Positions 43,761 through 52,927 of a stretch of DNA of 64,000 nucleotides are shown here, piece after piece. Source of the stretch: Flavobacterium aquidurense. Its GTDB lineage: Bacteria; Bacteroidota; Bacteroidia; Flavobacteriales; Flavobacteriaceae. Both the position numbers and the translations under genes were made by a program. The notes under the pieces were generated by a model. The model was not told the origin of the DNA, made no database searches, and saw nothing but the letters and a program-made list of their open reading frames with translations. The stretch is from NCBI GenBank assembly GCA_900107365.1, contig FNPS01000014.1:1-64000 (forward strand), given 5' to 3'. How positions within the stretch are numbered: the first letter of the stretch is position 1; every line of letters begins with the position of its first letter.

Positions 43761-46592
43761 TTATTCCAATTCCTTTTTCAAAAACTTAGCCGTATAGCTT
43801 TTTTTATTTTTCGCCACTTCTTCAGGAGTTCCTTTAGCTATCAATTGACCACCGCCTTTTCCGCCTTCAGGGCCAATGTCTATAATATAATCGGCTAGTT
43901 TGATAACGTCCATATTGTGTTCGATAACCAGAATTGTATTTCCTTTATCAACTAGTTTATTGATCACGTCCATTAAAACACGGATGTCTTCAAAATGCAA
44001 TCCTGTCGTTGGTTCATCTAGTATATAAAACGTATTTCCGGTATCTTTTTTAGACAATTCTCCAGCTAGTTTAATGCGCTGTGCTTCACCACCAGAAAGC
44101 GTTGTACTCTGTTGTCCAAGTGTAATATAGCCTAAACCAACATCCTGAATTGTTTTTACTTTTCTGTAAATCTTCGGGATATTTTCAAAAAACGGAACGG
44201 CTTCATCGACCGTCATATTCAAAACATCCGAAATTGATTTTCCTTTGTATCGAATTTCAAGAGTTTCTCTGTTAAAGCGTTTTCCCTGACAAGTTTCACA
44301 TTCTACATAAACATCTGGTAAAAAGTTCATTTCGATTGTTCTAACTCCTGAACCTTCACAGGTTTCGCAACGTCCGCCTTTTACATTAAAACTAAAACGT
44401 CCGGCTTTATAACCACGAATCATACTTTCAGAAGTCATTGTAAACAGGTTTCTGATTTCAGTAAAGACCTCCGTATAAGTCGCCGGATTCGAACGCGGTG
44501 TTCTTCCAATTGGACTTTGATCGATATCAATTACTTTGTCAATATGTTCTAAACCTTCTATTTTTTTGTAAGGTTGTGGTTTTTTCACACCATTAAAATA
44601 ATAGGCATTCAAAATAGGGTAAAGCGTCTCGTTTATTAAAGTCGATTTTCCACTTCCTGAAACTCCCGTCACACAAATCAATTGTCCTAAAGGTAATTCG
44701 ATTGAAACATTTTTTAGGTTGTTTCCTGTCGCTCCGGTTAGTTTTAAAAACTTACCATTTCCTTTACGACGCTCTTTCGGAATCTCCAGTTTCATGGTAC
44801 CGTTCAAATATTGAGCGGTAATCGTATTTGATTTTAAAGTTTCAGCCGGTGTTCCGATACTGATAATTTCTCCACCATATTTTCCAGCTTTCGGACCTAT
44901 ATCTATAACGTAATCGGCACGTTCGATCATGTCTTTGTCGTGTTCAACGACAATAACAGAATTTCCAATGTCACGCAGTTGTTCTAAAGAGTGAATCAGT
45001 TTTTCATTGTCTCTCTGGTGCAAACCAATACTTGGCTCATCCAAAATATATAAAACTCCAACCAACTGCGAACCAATTTGGGTTGCCAAACGAATACGTT
45101 GTGCCTCTCCGCCTGAAAGTGATTTTGAACTTCGGCTTAAAGCCAAATAATCTAAACCAACATTCATTAAAAAGTTCAGACGATCTTTGATTTCTTTAAC
45201 GACTTCAGAAGCGATCAAAAGTTGTTTGTCTGATAAATGCTGATTTAAATCCTGAAACCAAATGGTTAAATCAGAAATATCCATATCACACAATTCCACT
45301 ATATTTTTTCCGTTTATTTTAAAAAATAAAGCTTCTTTTTTCAATCGGGAACCATCGCAAACAGGACAATTTACTTCGTCCATAAAATCTTTTGCCCAAC
45401 GTTTTATAGTCGTTGAAGAAGTTTCATCAAATTGATTTTTGATGAAATGAGATATCCCTTCAAAATCAATTTTATAATCGCGGGTAACGCCCAAATCTTT
45501 TGAATTGACAACAAATTTATCTTTTCCGCCATGTAAAATCATGGTCATGGCTTCTTCAGGAATCTTCTCAATCGGATCTGTTATTTTGAATCCAAATTTT
45601 TCTCCAATAACTTCCAGTTGTTTAAAAATCCATGACGATTTATATTCGCCAAGCGGAGCAAACCCGCCACTTTTGATAGACAATTTAGGATTTGGAATTA
45701 TCTTTTTGATATTAATTTCATGAACTGTTCCCAGTCCGTTACAATGCGGACAGGCCCCTTTTGGAGAGTTGAAAGAAAATAAATTCGGCTCCGGATTTTG
45801 ATAGGATATTCCCGTTGAAGGGCACATTAAATTTCTACTGAAATAACGCACCTCATTAGTGTCCTGATCTAAAATCATTAAGACATTTTCTCCATGATGC
45901 ATGGCAGTATTAATGCTTTCAGACAACCGTTTTTGATTGTCTTCTGTATCTTCAATCAACATTCTGTCGACAACAATTTCGATGTCGTGTGTTTTATAAC
46001 GATCCAGTTTCATACCTGAAACCAAATCCTGAACTTCGCCATTTACACGAACTTTTAGGAAACCTTGCTTTGTGATTTGTTGGAATAATTCGGCATAATG
46101 TCCTTTACGGGCTTTAATTACAGGAGCCAAAATATTGATGCGTTTTCCATTAAAATCCTGAATAATCAAATTTTTAATTTGTTCATCAGAATAGGAAACC
46201 ATTTTCTCGCCGGTGTTGTAACTGTAAGCGTCTGCACCACGGGCATATAAAAGTCGAAGGAAATCATATATTTCAGTAATAGTTCCAACAGTCGAGCGTG
46301 GACTTTTACTAGTTGTTTTTTGTTCAATTGCAATAACTGGCGAAAGGCCATCGATTTTATCAACATCCGGACGTTCTAAACCGCCAAGAAACTGTCTGGC
46401 ATAGGCCGAAAAAGTTTCTACATAGCGACGTTGTCCTTCGGCATAAATGGTATCGAAAGCTAAAGATGATTTTCCCGACCCTGATAAACCGGTAATTACA
46501 ACCAATTTTTCACGCGGAATTGAAATGTCTATATTTTTTAGATTATGAACTCTTGCACCAAGAACTTCAATAGTATTGTCTTTTTCTAACAT
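43761..46592 (-). CDS. uvrA: Excinuclease ABC subunit A
   Basis: 943 residues from ATG 46592; a TTG 12 bp earlier is ignored because the -7 element is close by. Two ABC ATPase modules: Walker A GLSGSGKSS and GVSGSGKST, signatures LSGGEAQRIRLA and LSGGEAQRIKLA. Zinc-finger pairs CPHCNGLG / CPVCDGSR and CETCEGSG / CETCQGKR are present. It recognises damaged DNA and loads UvrB in nucleotide excision repair. Complete and of normal length. Confidence 0.98.
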   Translation of the reverse strand: MLEKDNTIEVLGARVHNLKNIDISIPREKLVVITGLSGSGKSSLAFDTIYAEGQRRYVETFSAYARQFLGGLERPDVDKIDGLSPVIAIEQKTTSKSPRSTVGTITEIYDFLRLLYARGADAYSYNTGEKMVSYSDEQIKNLIIQDFNGKRINILAPVIKARKGHYAELFQQITKQGFLKVRVNGEVQDLVSGMKLDRYKTHDIEIVVDRMLIEDTEDNQKRLSESINTAMHHGENVLMILDQDTNEVRYFSRNLMCPSTGISYQNPEPNLFSFNSPKGACPHCNGLGTVHEINIKKIIPNPKLSIKSGGFAPLGEYKSSWIFKQLEVIGEKFGFKITDPIEKIPEEAMTMILHGGKDKFVVNSKDLGVTRDYKIDFEGISHFIKNQFDETSSTTIKRWAKDFMDEVNCPVCDGSRLKKEALFFKINGKNIVELCDMDISDLTIWFQDLNQHLSDKQLLIASEVVKEIKDRLNFLMNVGLDYLALSRSSKSLSGGEAQRIRLATQIGSQLVGVLYILDEPSIGLHQRDNEKLIHSLEQLRDIGNSVIVVEHDKDMIERADYVIDIGPKAGKYGGEIISIGTPAETLKSNTITAQYLNGTMKLEIPKERRKGNGKFLKLTGATGNNLKNVSIELPLGQLICVTGVSGSGKSTLINETLYPILNAYYFNGVKKPQPYKKIEGLEHIDKVIDIDQSPIGRTPRSNPATYTEVFTEIRNLFTMTSESMIRGYKAGRFSFNVKGGRCETCEGSGVRTIEMNFLPDVYVECETCQGKRFNRETLEIRYKGKSISDVLNMTVDEAVPFFENIPKIYRKVKTIQDVGLGYITLGQQSTTLSGGEAQRIKLAGELSKKDTGNTFYILDEPTTGLHFEDIRVLMDVINKLVDKGNTILVIEHNMDVIKLADYIIDIGPEGGKGGGQLIAKGTPEEVAKNKKSYTAKFLKKELE

Positions 46593-46608
46593 AATTTTGA
46601 GCAAAACG

Positions 46609-46616
46609 CAAAGTTA
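46609..46616 (-). promoter_or_regulatory. uvrA: -7 element (TAACTTTG) for uvrA
   Basis: Exact TAnnTTTG match on the minus strand, 17 bp upstream of ATG 46592. Confidence 0.55.
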
Positions 46617-46676
46617 CCACTTTGATTTATTCTTTTTATACTAGAGTACAAAACTTTATGTTACAATTAGTAACAA

Positions 46677-46705
46677 AAAACGCTGACTAAAATGGTCAGC
46701 GTTTT
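46677..46705 (-). terminator. Terminator of the four-gene operon
   Basis: 11-bp stem AAAACGCTGAC / GTCAGCGTTTT with a 7-nt loop and T-rich flank, 64 bp after the last gene of the operon and before the uvrA promoter. Confidence 0.8.
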
Positions 46706-46768
46706 GATAATTATCTTGAAAACAATTTCATTTAGAATTTTTTACTCTATAAGATTTACAATTAATTA

Positions 46769-47605
46769 TTATTTAATATCTGCAGAAGAATTAAATGTAT
46801 TGTATGCTGAAGCATATAGCATAAGATGGTGTAGATTCTGCGTCATCTTTTGACTTGGTTCGATTTTTTTGTTGAATATGAAATTGTAAAATGACTTTCT
46901 CGTAGAATATAAATTCAGTTCGCTTAGAACTGATTCAAATTTTTCTGAAAATATTTGATTATGTTTATTTAAAACTCTTGTTATTTCAATAATTCTGAAA
47001 CCTTCGGCATTGACCTCTGGAGCCGTGTCTTTCATTTTTTTTATTGCGTTATTAATTTGTTTTGAAGCCTTGGTAATTTTCTTCCTATTTTCATTTACTT
47101 CAATATTTAAATCTATAAGTGCTGAAACACTGGCTATTACAGTTTCAATTGCAACAATTCCTAATTCAGCATAAAGATCTCCTTTTGTTACTTTTTTATT
47201 ATTTTTATATCTTTTTTCCAATCGTATGAAAGAATTATCGATTGAAGTTAAAATATTCATGCCTGCCTCATCAATTTTTCCTTGAAAATTTACAGAAAAT
47301 TCCTGAGGGTTTGAACTAAAAGAATTATAGTCAAAATGAGAAATATAATCATTTTTCCCGTGCATCTTTTTATCGTTGGATATTTCTTTTATTTTGGATA
47401 ATAGATTTTTAAAAACGGCTAAATTTTTTATGACTTCTTCTCGTTCTTCTTGTAATAAATGAAAAGCAGCTTCTCGATCTTTGATTAAGATGTAATAATT
47501 AGACTCTATTTCTCTAAAAAAATTTTCTAAACTTTTTAAGTCTCTTTCATCTTGTTGGAGTCGGTTGTAATTTCCTAAAGTAACTATATTTTTGACCCAG
47601 CTCAT
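46769..47605 (-). CDS. Helical protein of unknown function (operon gene 4)
   Basis: 278 residues, no signal peptide. Mostly charged helices (QQDERDLKSLENFFREIESNYY, KDREAAFHLLQEEREEVIKN) that look like coiled coil. A more hydrophobic stretch at about 152-178 (AELGIVAIETVIASVSALIDLNI) could be a membrane-contacting hairpin. The C-terminus LHHLMLYASAYNTF is hydrophobic. I recognise no family. It overlaps the preceding TPR-TM2 gene by 4 bp, so their translation is coupled and their products probably work together. Confidence 0.75.
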   Translation of the reverse strand: MSWVKNIVTLGNYNRLQQDERDLKSLENFFREIESNYYILIKDREAAFHLLQEEREEVIKNLAVFKNLLSKIKEISNDKKMHGKNDYISHFDYNSFSSNPQEFSVNFQGKIDEAGMNILTSIDNSFIRLEKRYKNNKKVTKGDLYAELGIVAIETVIASVSALIDLNIEVNENRKKITKASKQINNAIKKMKDTAPEVNAEGFRIIEITRVLNKHNQIFSEKFESVLSELNLYSTRKSFYNFIFNKKIEPSQKMTQNLHHLMLYASAYNTFNSSADIK

Positions 47606-49005
47606 GATACTAATTCTTTAACTATGTTAGTATTTCTTGTTAATTCGTCTTGCACATTTTCAATACTGTAACTTCGTTGTTTAACATTTTTAGAATTTAC
47701 TAATGTTAAAAATTTTTCATTTTTATTAAAAACAACAAATGGCAATGCAAAAAAATCAATAATTATGAGAGAACATATAAAGTAAAAGACTTTTAAGCCT
47801 AAGTTGTTTTCTAAAATAGTAATGAGCCACAAATCAAAATTATTGTAATGAAAGCGGAAAGCAAATGAATTAATTATCATAAATATAAATACAGCAACGC
47901 TATATATAATATACATAAAGTTCCTTCCTGTAAACAAGTATTGTCCGCCAAAGAAACCTCCAAAAAATAAACTTTGATAAGCATGTGATAATTTTCTATT
48001 TCTGTATCTTTTCTCTTTTTTTCTAGTGAAAAGATTTCCTGCAAAAAAGTATAAAAAACCAAATAATACTAACCAGCTATATTTAGAAAAAAAGCCTGCT
48101 TCTTCATTTCTTAAAATTGCGATTTTACGGTAATCATTGTTTGCATTTGCCAAATTCTTTACGATAAGGTATGTTTCAGCACGTTTCTCGATTATTGAAA
48201 TATTGTTTGGATTCTGGAGTAAATATTTGGTGTAATATCTTATTGCTTTATTGTACTCTTTTAAATTTAAATTGCAATCCCCAATAAAAGTTAAAATTTC
48301 AGGGTTTTTAATTTTGTTCTCTAATGAAGAAAAATTGTCTAAAGCTTTTTTATAATTTTTAATTTCAAAATAAATTTTGGCCTTTTGGTAAGTAACATTA
48401 GATTTATTCGTTTTAGAATCCAATTTTGAGTACTTTTCATAATCATTTACGCTTAAATTTAAATCCGCATTTAAAGCATAAGTATTAGCTCTTTTAAAAT
48501 AATACTCAGATTTTTTTGGAAATTTTTTTATGCAAACAGTGTAATCTTCAATTGCTTGATTGAAATTTGCTTCTTTTAAATTATAATCTCCTCTAACATT
48601 TCGCGCCACAACATCTCTCGAATAGTTTTCTAAGTATTTATCAATATCATCTTTAAAATCGCTCATTTCATTCAAACCCTGATTAGCAATTGCACGGCCA
48701 AAATACGCTTTAGATTTATCTCCTTCTAATTCAATTACTTCATCAAAATCTTCGTACGCATTTTTATGTTTATTCAATTTTAAATATGAATTTCCTCTTA
48801 ACATTAATGCTGTACTTAATGTATCTGTAATTTTTATGGCTTCGGACGAAACATTTACTGCATTTTGAAATCTACTATTTTTGAATTCATTCGAGGCTTG
48901 AAAAATTAGATTATTGTAATTTTTTATCTGTTCTTGATAACTAATTTTTTCTTTGCATCCTGTTAATGAAAGAATTGTGGCTATAATTATTATATGTTTT
49001 TTCAT
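47602..49005 (-). CDS. TPR lipoprotein with C-terminal TM2 domain (operon gene 3)
   Basis: 467 residues. The lipobox LTGC (Cys 17) suggests a lipid anchor. About eight TPR units follow (30-300: ALMLRGNSYLKLNKHKNAYEDFDEVIEL, KAYFGRAIANQGL, EYYFKRANTYALNADLN). Then there are membrane helices from about 310, with the TM2-type block SLFFGGFFGGQYLFTGRNFMYIIYSVAVF (about 350-378), two more helices and a short soluble tail. The layout puts the TPRs in the periplasm if the lipid anchor is used. A lipoprotein-TPR-TM2 chain is not one I know. Spaced 2 bp from the upstream gene and overlapping the downstream one by 4 bp. Confidence 0.8.
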   Translation of the reverse strand: MKKHIIIIATILSLTGCKEKISYQEQIKNYNNLIFQASNEFKNSRFQNAVNVSSEAIKITDTLSTALMLRGNSYLKLNKHKNAYEDFDEVIELEGDKSKAYFGRAIANQGLNEMSDFKDDIDKYLENYSRDVVARNVRGDYNLKEANFNQAIEDYTVCIKKFPKKSEYYFKRANTYALNADLNLSVNDYEKYSKLDSKTNKSNVTYQKAKIYFEIKNYKKALDNFSSLENKIKNPEILTFIGDCNLNLKEYNKAIRYYTKYLLQNPNNISIIEKRAETYLIVKNLANANNDYRKIAILRNEEAGFFSKYSWLVLFGFLYFFAGNLFTRKKEKRYRNRKLSHAYQSLFFGGFFGGQYLFTGRNFMYIIYSVAVFIFMIINSFAFRFHYNNFDLWLITILENNLGLKVFYFICSLIIIDFFALPFVVFNKNEKFLTLVNSKNVKQRSYSIENVQDELTRNTNIVKELVS

Positions 49006-49007
49006 AA

Positions 49008-49457
49008 CTAAAAATCCAACTCAAGCGGCGTGTTTTTATCGGTCAAAACTTTCTTAAAGAGATCAAAATTTTCCAATGGATTTTTCGAAACAAAATCGCT
49101 CACCCCTTTTAATCCTTCTAAAATTAATTTTTCATTATTTTCCTTTAAACCCTTATCAATAATTTCAAAATGTTTATCTATAATTTGGCTTCTTTCAGCA
49201 AACACATTATTTATGATACTTTGTTTTAGCTTAAATTCTGATAAAATTGTTGTTAATTCATTTTTTAATTTTAAATTTTCATTATCTAATCTTTTCGACT
49301 CTACATATATATTACCCATGTCATTTGCTAACCTCGATATTTTTTGAATATTATCGCTTAAGTCTTGCGTTTTCTGCAAATATTTGTCAGATGCTTGCTC
49401 TATTTTGTCGTATAAAATTTCGACCTCTTGAACTTGTATATTTGTGTTTTTTTCCAT
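49008..49457 (-). CDS. Coiled-coil protein of unknown function (operon gene 2)
   Basis: 149 residues, almost entirely helical. A heptad-like stretch (about 10-75: VEILYDKIEQASDKYLQK, IQKISRLANDMGNIYVESKRLDNENLKLKNEL) is followed by a second helical region (IIDKHFEIIDKGLKENNEKLILEGLKG) and a short loop ending LELDF. No signal peptide; cytosolic. The family is unknown to me. It ends 2 bp before the TPR-TM2 gene. Confidence 0.72.
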   Translation of the reverse strand: MEKNTNIQVQEVEILYDKIEQASDKYLQKTQDLSDNIQKISRLANDMGNIYVESKRLDNENLKLKNELTTILSEFKLKQSIINNVFAERSQIIDKHFEIIDKGLKENNEKLILEGLKGVSDFVSKNPLENFDLFKKVLTDKNTPLELDF

Positions 49458-49509
49458 TTTAGAATAGTTTTATAAAGTTTTAACTATTAGATTAATATTT
49501 AAGAAAAAA

Positions 49510-49761
49510 CTACAACGCAGGCGCATGTTTCCCTTTTCCATTTCCATTTGGATGTCTGGAACATGAGTTTCCGGTTAAAGTTGAAATTGATGCAGATGAA
49601 GTACCGCAGTATTTGCAATTGTACTTTGCTTTTTCTGATCCTTCGTAAAGTTTGTGTTTTCCTTTATTTGGACCAAGAGGATGACGAGAACATGAATTTG
49701 CAGTCAGACTTGAAATACTTGAACTTTTTGTTCCGCAACATTCGCAGTAAAAATTAGACAT
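49510..49761 (-). CDS. Two-unit zinc-ribbon-like small protein (operon gene 1)
   Basis: 83 residues made of two copies of a 31-residue module, starting at about residues 6 and 49: YCECCGTKSSSISSLTANSC..H.LGPNKGKH and NCKYCGTSSASISTLTGNSC..H.NGNGKGKH. Each has Cys-x2-Cys, then Cys-x2-His and a final His, enough for one zinc ion per module. The joint is KLYEGSEKAKY. Single and double modules of this kind occur as free small proteins in several phyla; function unknown. First gene of the four-gene operon. Confidence 0.8.
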   Translation of the reverse strand: MSNFYCECCGTKSSSISSLTANSCSRHPLGPNKGKHKLYEGSEKAKYNCKYCGTSSASISTLTGNSCSRHPNGNGKGKHAPAL

Positions 49762-49787
49762 ATTTTAAATTTTGAGAGGTTATTTTC

Positions 49788-49795
49788 CAAAAATA
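49788..49795 (-). promoter_or_regulatory. Promoter of the four-gene operon (TATTTTTG)
   Basis: Exact -7 match on the minus strand, 26 bp before ATG 49761, with an ATTG 17 bp further upstream as a fair -33 element. Confidence 0.6.
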
Positions 49796-49877
49796 AACCA
49801 TCACTGAATCCTCAATGATTTTACCTTATAAACACCAATAAATTTTACATGAAACCATCTTTTTGGCTTATAGACAG

Positions 49878-49912
49878 AAAAAGCACTTGTCAAATGTTAA
49901 CAAGTGCTTTTT
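49878..49912. terminator. Terminator after the propeller kinase gene
   Basis: Perfect 13-bp stem AAAAAGCACTTGT / ACAAGTGCTTTTT with a 9-nt loop, 18 bp after the kinase stop codon. A- and T-flanks allow use in both directions. Confidence 0.85.
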
Positions 49913-49930
49913 AATAAAGATTAAAAGATA

Positions 49931-52927
49931 TTAAACCAGTAGCAAAATAGTTACTGTTGTGCCCTGGTTTTCAGTAAATGCAATTTCGATAGAATTGTTT
50001 TTTGAATCTTGCAATAAGGATAGTCGCTCTTTGGTAAGTTGAATACCTTTCGATTGGTGTAGTTTGCTTTTTTTAGTAGCATTTAAACTCATGCCGTTGT
50101 CTATGATTTTACATTCTAAAATAGTTTCGGAAATCATTTTAAATGAAATTATCAATTTTGGAGAAATGCTAGAATCATTAAAAGCATGAACAAATACATT
50201 CTCTACAAAAGGCTGTAAAAGCATGGTTGGGATTTTTGTAAAACAAGTGTCGACTTCGTCTGAGATTTGAATTTCAAAATCTATCCGATTATCAAAACGC
50301 ATATTTTCAATCGTGATGTACGCCTCAAGATATTCTATTTCTTCATCAATCGTAATCTTTTGTTTTGACGAATTTTCTAATGTTTTTCGAATTAATTTTG
50401 AAAATTCGCTAATGTAGAGTAATGAATTATCTATGTCGTTGCTTATAATAAAATCCTGAATGGCATTCATTGCATTAAAGGTAAAATGTGGATTCATTTG
50501 ACTCAATAAGGCTTCAAGTTTGGTTTCGGCAATACGACGCTGAATAATGATCCTTTCGTTGGATTTTCTTTTTATTCGAAGAAAACTATAAATTATTATT
50601 CCTGATAAGCCGATAACAGTTATCGTAATAAACCACCAGCTTAACCAAAATGGGGGCAAAATTTTAATTTGGAGAATTGTAAAAAATCTTGATTTTCCGG
50701 CATTCATATCGAAAACTTCAATGTCTAAATTGTAGTTTCCGGAAGGAAGATAAGGTAGAAATAAATTTGTCTTTTCGCTATAGGGACTCCAACGATTATT
50801 TTGGTTTAAACGATATCTGAATTTTAATTTGTTGGGGAAAGAATGTCCTTTTGGAACAAAATCAATTGAAAAAGAATTGTGTTTATAGTCTGAAATTAGT
50901 TGTTTTGAATTGTATCTAAACCATTTGTATTTTAAAGGTTTTAACGGAATATTATTTATGGCAATAGAACTTATTCCTATTTCAGAAACGGTTAATTGAG
51001 CCGCAATCAAACGATTTAAATCTATGGTATAAAAACCTTTTTGGGTTCCGAGCCATAATGTGTTATTGAAAATTTGAGAAGTTGTTATTCGGCAGTCTTT
51101 CAAACCTTGCTCTTTGTCAATTAGTCTGACAATACCATCTTTGTAAATGTTAATACCTTTTTCGGTACCTATTAAAATGTAATCTTTATAAGATTCCAAA
51201 AATAAAATCGTATTCCCAATAATCTGTTTTTTTGAAATTGTTTTTAGGATTTTAAAAGATTTTGAATCGTCAATAACGAAAACATCACCAAATTCAGCTG
51301 CTAAAATAAGCTGTCCTTTATTGTTTTTTGTAATGTGTTTAAACTTTTTCTCTTTCCAGATTCCATCAGCCAGATACGATTGAAATTGGCCATTTTTATA
51401 GACATACAAACCATTAAAAACAGATAAAAGATAGGTTTTATTTTTGTTCGTTAAAATTTTTACAATGTATTGCGGTGTATTTTTTTTGAACTTGGAATAG
51501 TGTGTGTGTTCTAAAGTTTTCAAGTTTTCATAAACACGAACTCCTGCATATGTTATGGTTTCAATCAGTTTATTATCATAACCAAAACCAATCTTTAAAC
51601 TGTGTTTGGGTAAATAATTGATTAATTTATAATTTTTGTCAATTTCAAAAATTCCGATGTTACTATTAATCCAGAAAGAATTTTGGTTTTTTACTATTTC
51701 GTAAAACTCAATTTCATTTGTTGGAATGTTAAAATTTAATTCAAAATCTCTGGATTCCGCTGATTGTTTAGTAAAAATGTTTTTTCCTTTTTTGTAAAAA
51801 AACATTTCAGTATTCTTAAAATCTTCAATTGAAATTGATTTTATAATTTGCTGTTTTGAATTTAGAATTTTTACTCCTTTGTTTTCTAAAATTAATTTAT
51901 GATTATTGAAATTTTCAAAATCTATAATGGACGAACTATCAAATGAATTATAATCAACAATTTTATCCAGTCTAACCTGATAAATTCCATTGTTATTAGA
52001 ACCAACATAAAGGATATCATTAAACTGGTCATAAACAACATTTAATAAAATTTTAGAATCAATTCCGTATGCACTTGAAACATCCGTCATTTTATTTTCT
52101 GCAATAGTATAAAGTCCGCCATCAGGAGTGTATACACCCCAGGCTGCTGCAAAAATGATATTTCTTTTGTCTTTTGCAAATTGCCATACAAATGATTTTC
52201 CAAAATTTACAGATGATTTGTCTCCTTTTGAAATTTTATTAAAGTCAAATTCGTTAATATGGCCTTCGTTACCACTGTAAAGTGTCGACCCAAAAAGACC
52301 TAACGAATAAGAATTTTTGTGTAGTATAATGGGTATTATTTGAGGAATTGAAGTTGATTCATCAATTTTAAATAAACCTTCAAAAGTAGAAGTGAAATAT
52401 ACTTCGCTATTATATTCAACAAAGGCTAAAGAAATAAAATCTTCTTTGTGCTCTGGAACTTTAGGGGTAATGAGCTTGTTTGTTTTTATGTCAATTATGG
52501 AAACGCCCTGTTCTGTACCAACGTATACTTTGCCTTTGAATGGGAAAACTTTCCTTGTTTTGTTAGCAAGAAGTCCATTTTTCGTCGTGAAAACAGTAAA
52601 ATTTTTACCGTCAAATTTACTTACGCCACCACCATAACTGGCAAACCACATATTTCCATCTGAATCTTCTGTAATATCCCAACAACTGTTATGACCTAAA
52701 CCATGGCTTTCGTCAATAGTTGTAAATATTCCATTTTCCATTCGTGAAACACCATTTTCAGTTCCAATCCATAAAACATTTTTAGAATCTAAAAATAAGG
52801 AACGAACTGCATTGTTAGGGAGACCATCTGAAGTGGTAAAGTTTCTGGATGGAAAATATTGACCAAATATTGAAGATGTAATTAAAAGAAAAAAGAGTTG
52901 TAAAAAGATCTTATTTGGTAATTGCAT
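49931..52927 (-). CDS. LytS-type histidine kinase with periplasmic beta-propeller and Y_Y_Y domain
   Basis: 998 residues from ATG 52927. Signal peptide (about 1-22, ending SIFGQ). Two-component propeller repeats follow (TTSDGLPNNAVRSLFLDSKNVLWIGTENGV and others, about 25-640) and a Y_Y_Y domain (FRYRLNQNNRWSPYSEKTN). A single TM helix (WWFITITVIGLSGIIIYSF) precedes the HisK_5 domain with phospho-His 814 in NPHFTFN (family usual NPHFLFN) and an ATPase domain (LLLQPFVENVFVHAF). The layout is that of HTCS sensors without the fused regulator. The start overlaps the end of the LytTR regulator gene by 17 bp, so the pair is coupled. Confidence 0.92.
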   Translation of the reverse strand: MQLPNKIFLQLFFLLITSSIFGQYFPSRNFTTSDGLPNNAVRSLFLDSKNVLWIGTENGVSRMENGIFTTIDESHGLGHNSCWDITEDSDGNMWFASYGGGVSKFDGKNFTVFTTKNGLLANKTRKVFPFKGKVYVGTEQGVSIIDIKTNKLITPKVPEHKEDFISLAFVEYNSEVYFTSTFEGLFKIDESTSIPQIIPIILHKNSYSLGLFGSTLYSGNEGHINEFDFNKISKGDKSSVNFGKSFVWQFAKDKRNIIFAAAWGVYTPDGGLYTIAENKMTDVSSAYGIDSKILLNVVYDQFNDILYVGSNNNGIYQVRLDKIVDYNSFDSSSIIDFENFNNHKLILENKGVKILNSKQQIIKSISIEDFKNTEMFFYKKGKNIFTKQSAESRDFELNFNIPTNEIEFYEIVKNQNSFWINSNIGIFEIDKNYKLINYLPKHSLKIGFGYDNKLIETITYAGVRVYENLKTLEHTHYSKFKKNTPQYIVKILTNKNKTYLLSVFNGLYVYKNGQFQSYLADGIWKEKKFKHITKNNKGQLILAAEFGDVFVIDDSKSFKILKTISKKQIIGNTILFLESYKDYILIGTEKGINIYKDGIVRLIDKEQGLKDCRITTSQIFNNTLWLGTQKGFYTIDLNRLIAAQLTVSEIGISSIAINNIPLKPLKYKWFRYNSKQLISDYKHNSFSIDFVPKGHSFPNKLKFRYRLNQNNRWSPYSEKTNLFLPYLPSGNYNLDIEVFDMNAGKSRFFTILQIKILPPFWLSWWFITITVIGLSGIIIYSFLRIKRKSNERIIIQRRIAETKLEALLSQMNPHFTFNAMNAIQDFIISNDIDNSLLYISEFSKLIRKTLENSSKQKITIDEEIEYLEAYITIENMRFDNRIDFEIQISDEVDTCFTKIPTMLLQPFVENVFVHAFNDSSISPKLIISFKMISETILECKIIDNGMSLNATKKSKLHQSKGIQLTKERLSLLQDSKNNSIEIAFTENQGTTVTILLLV

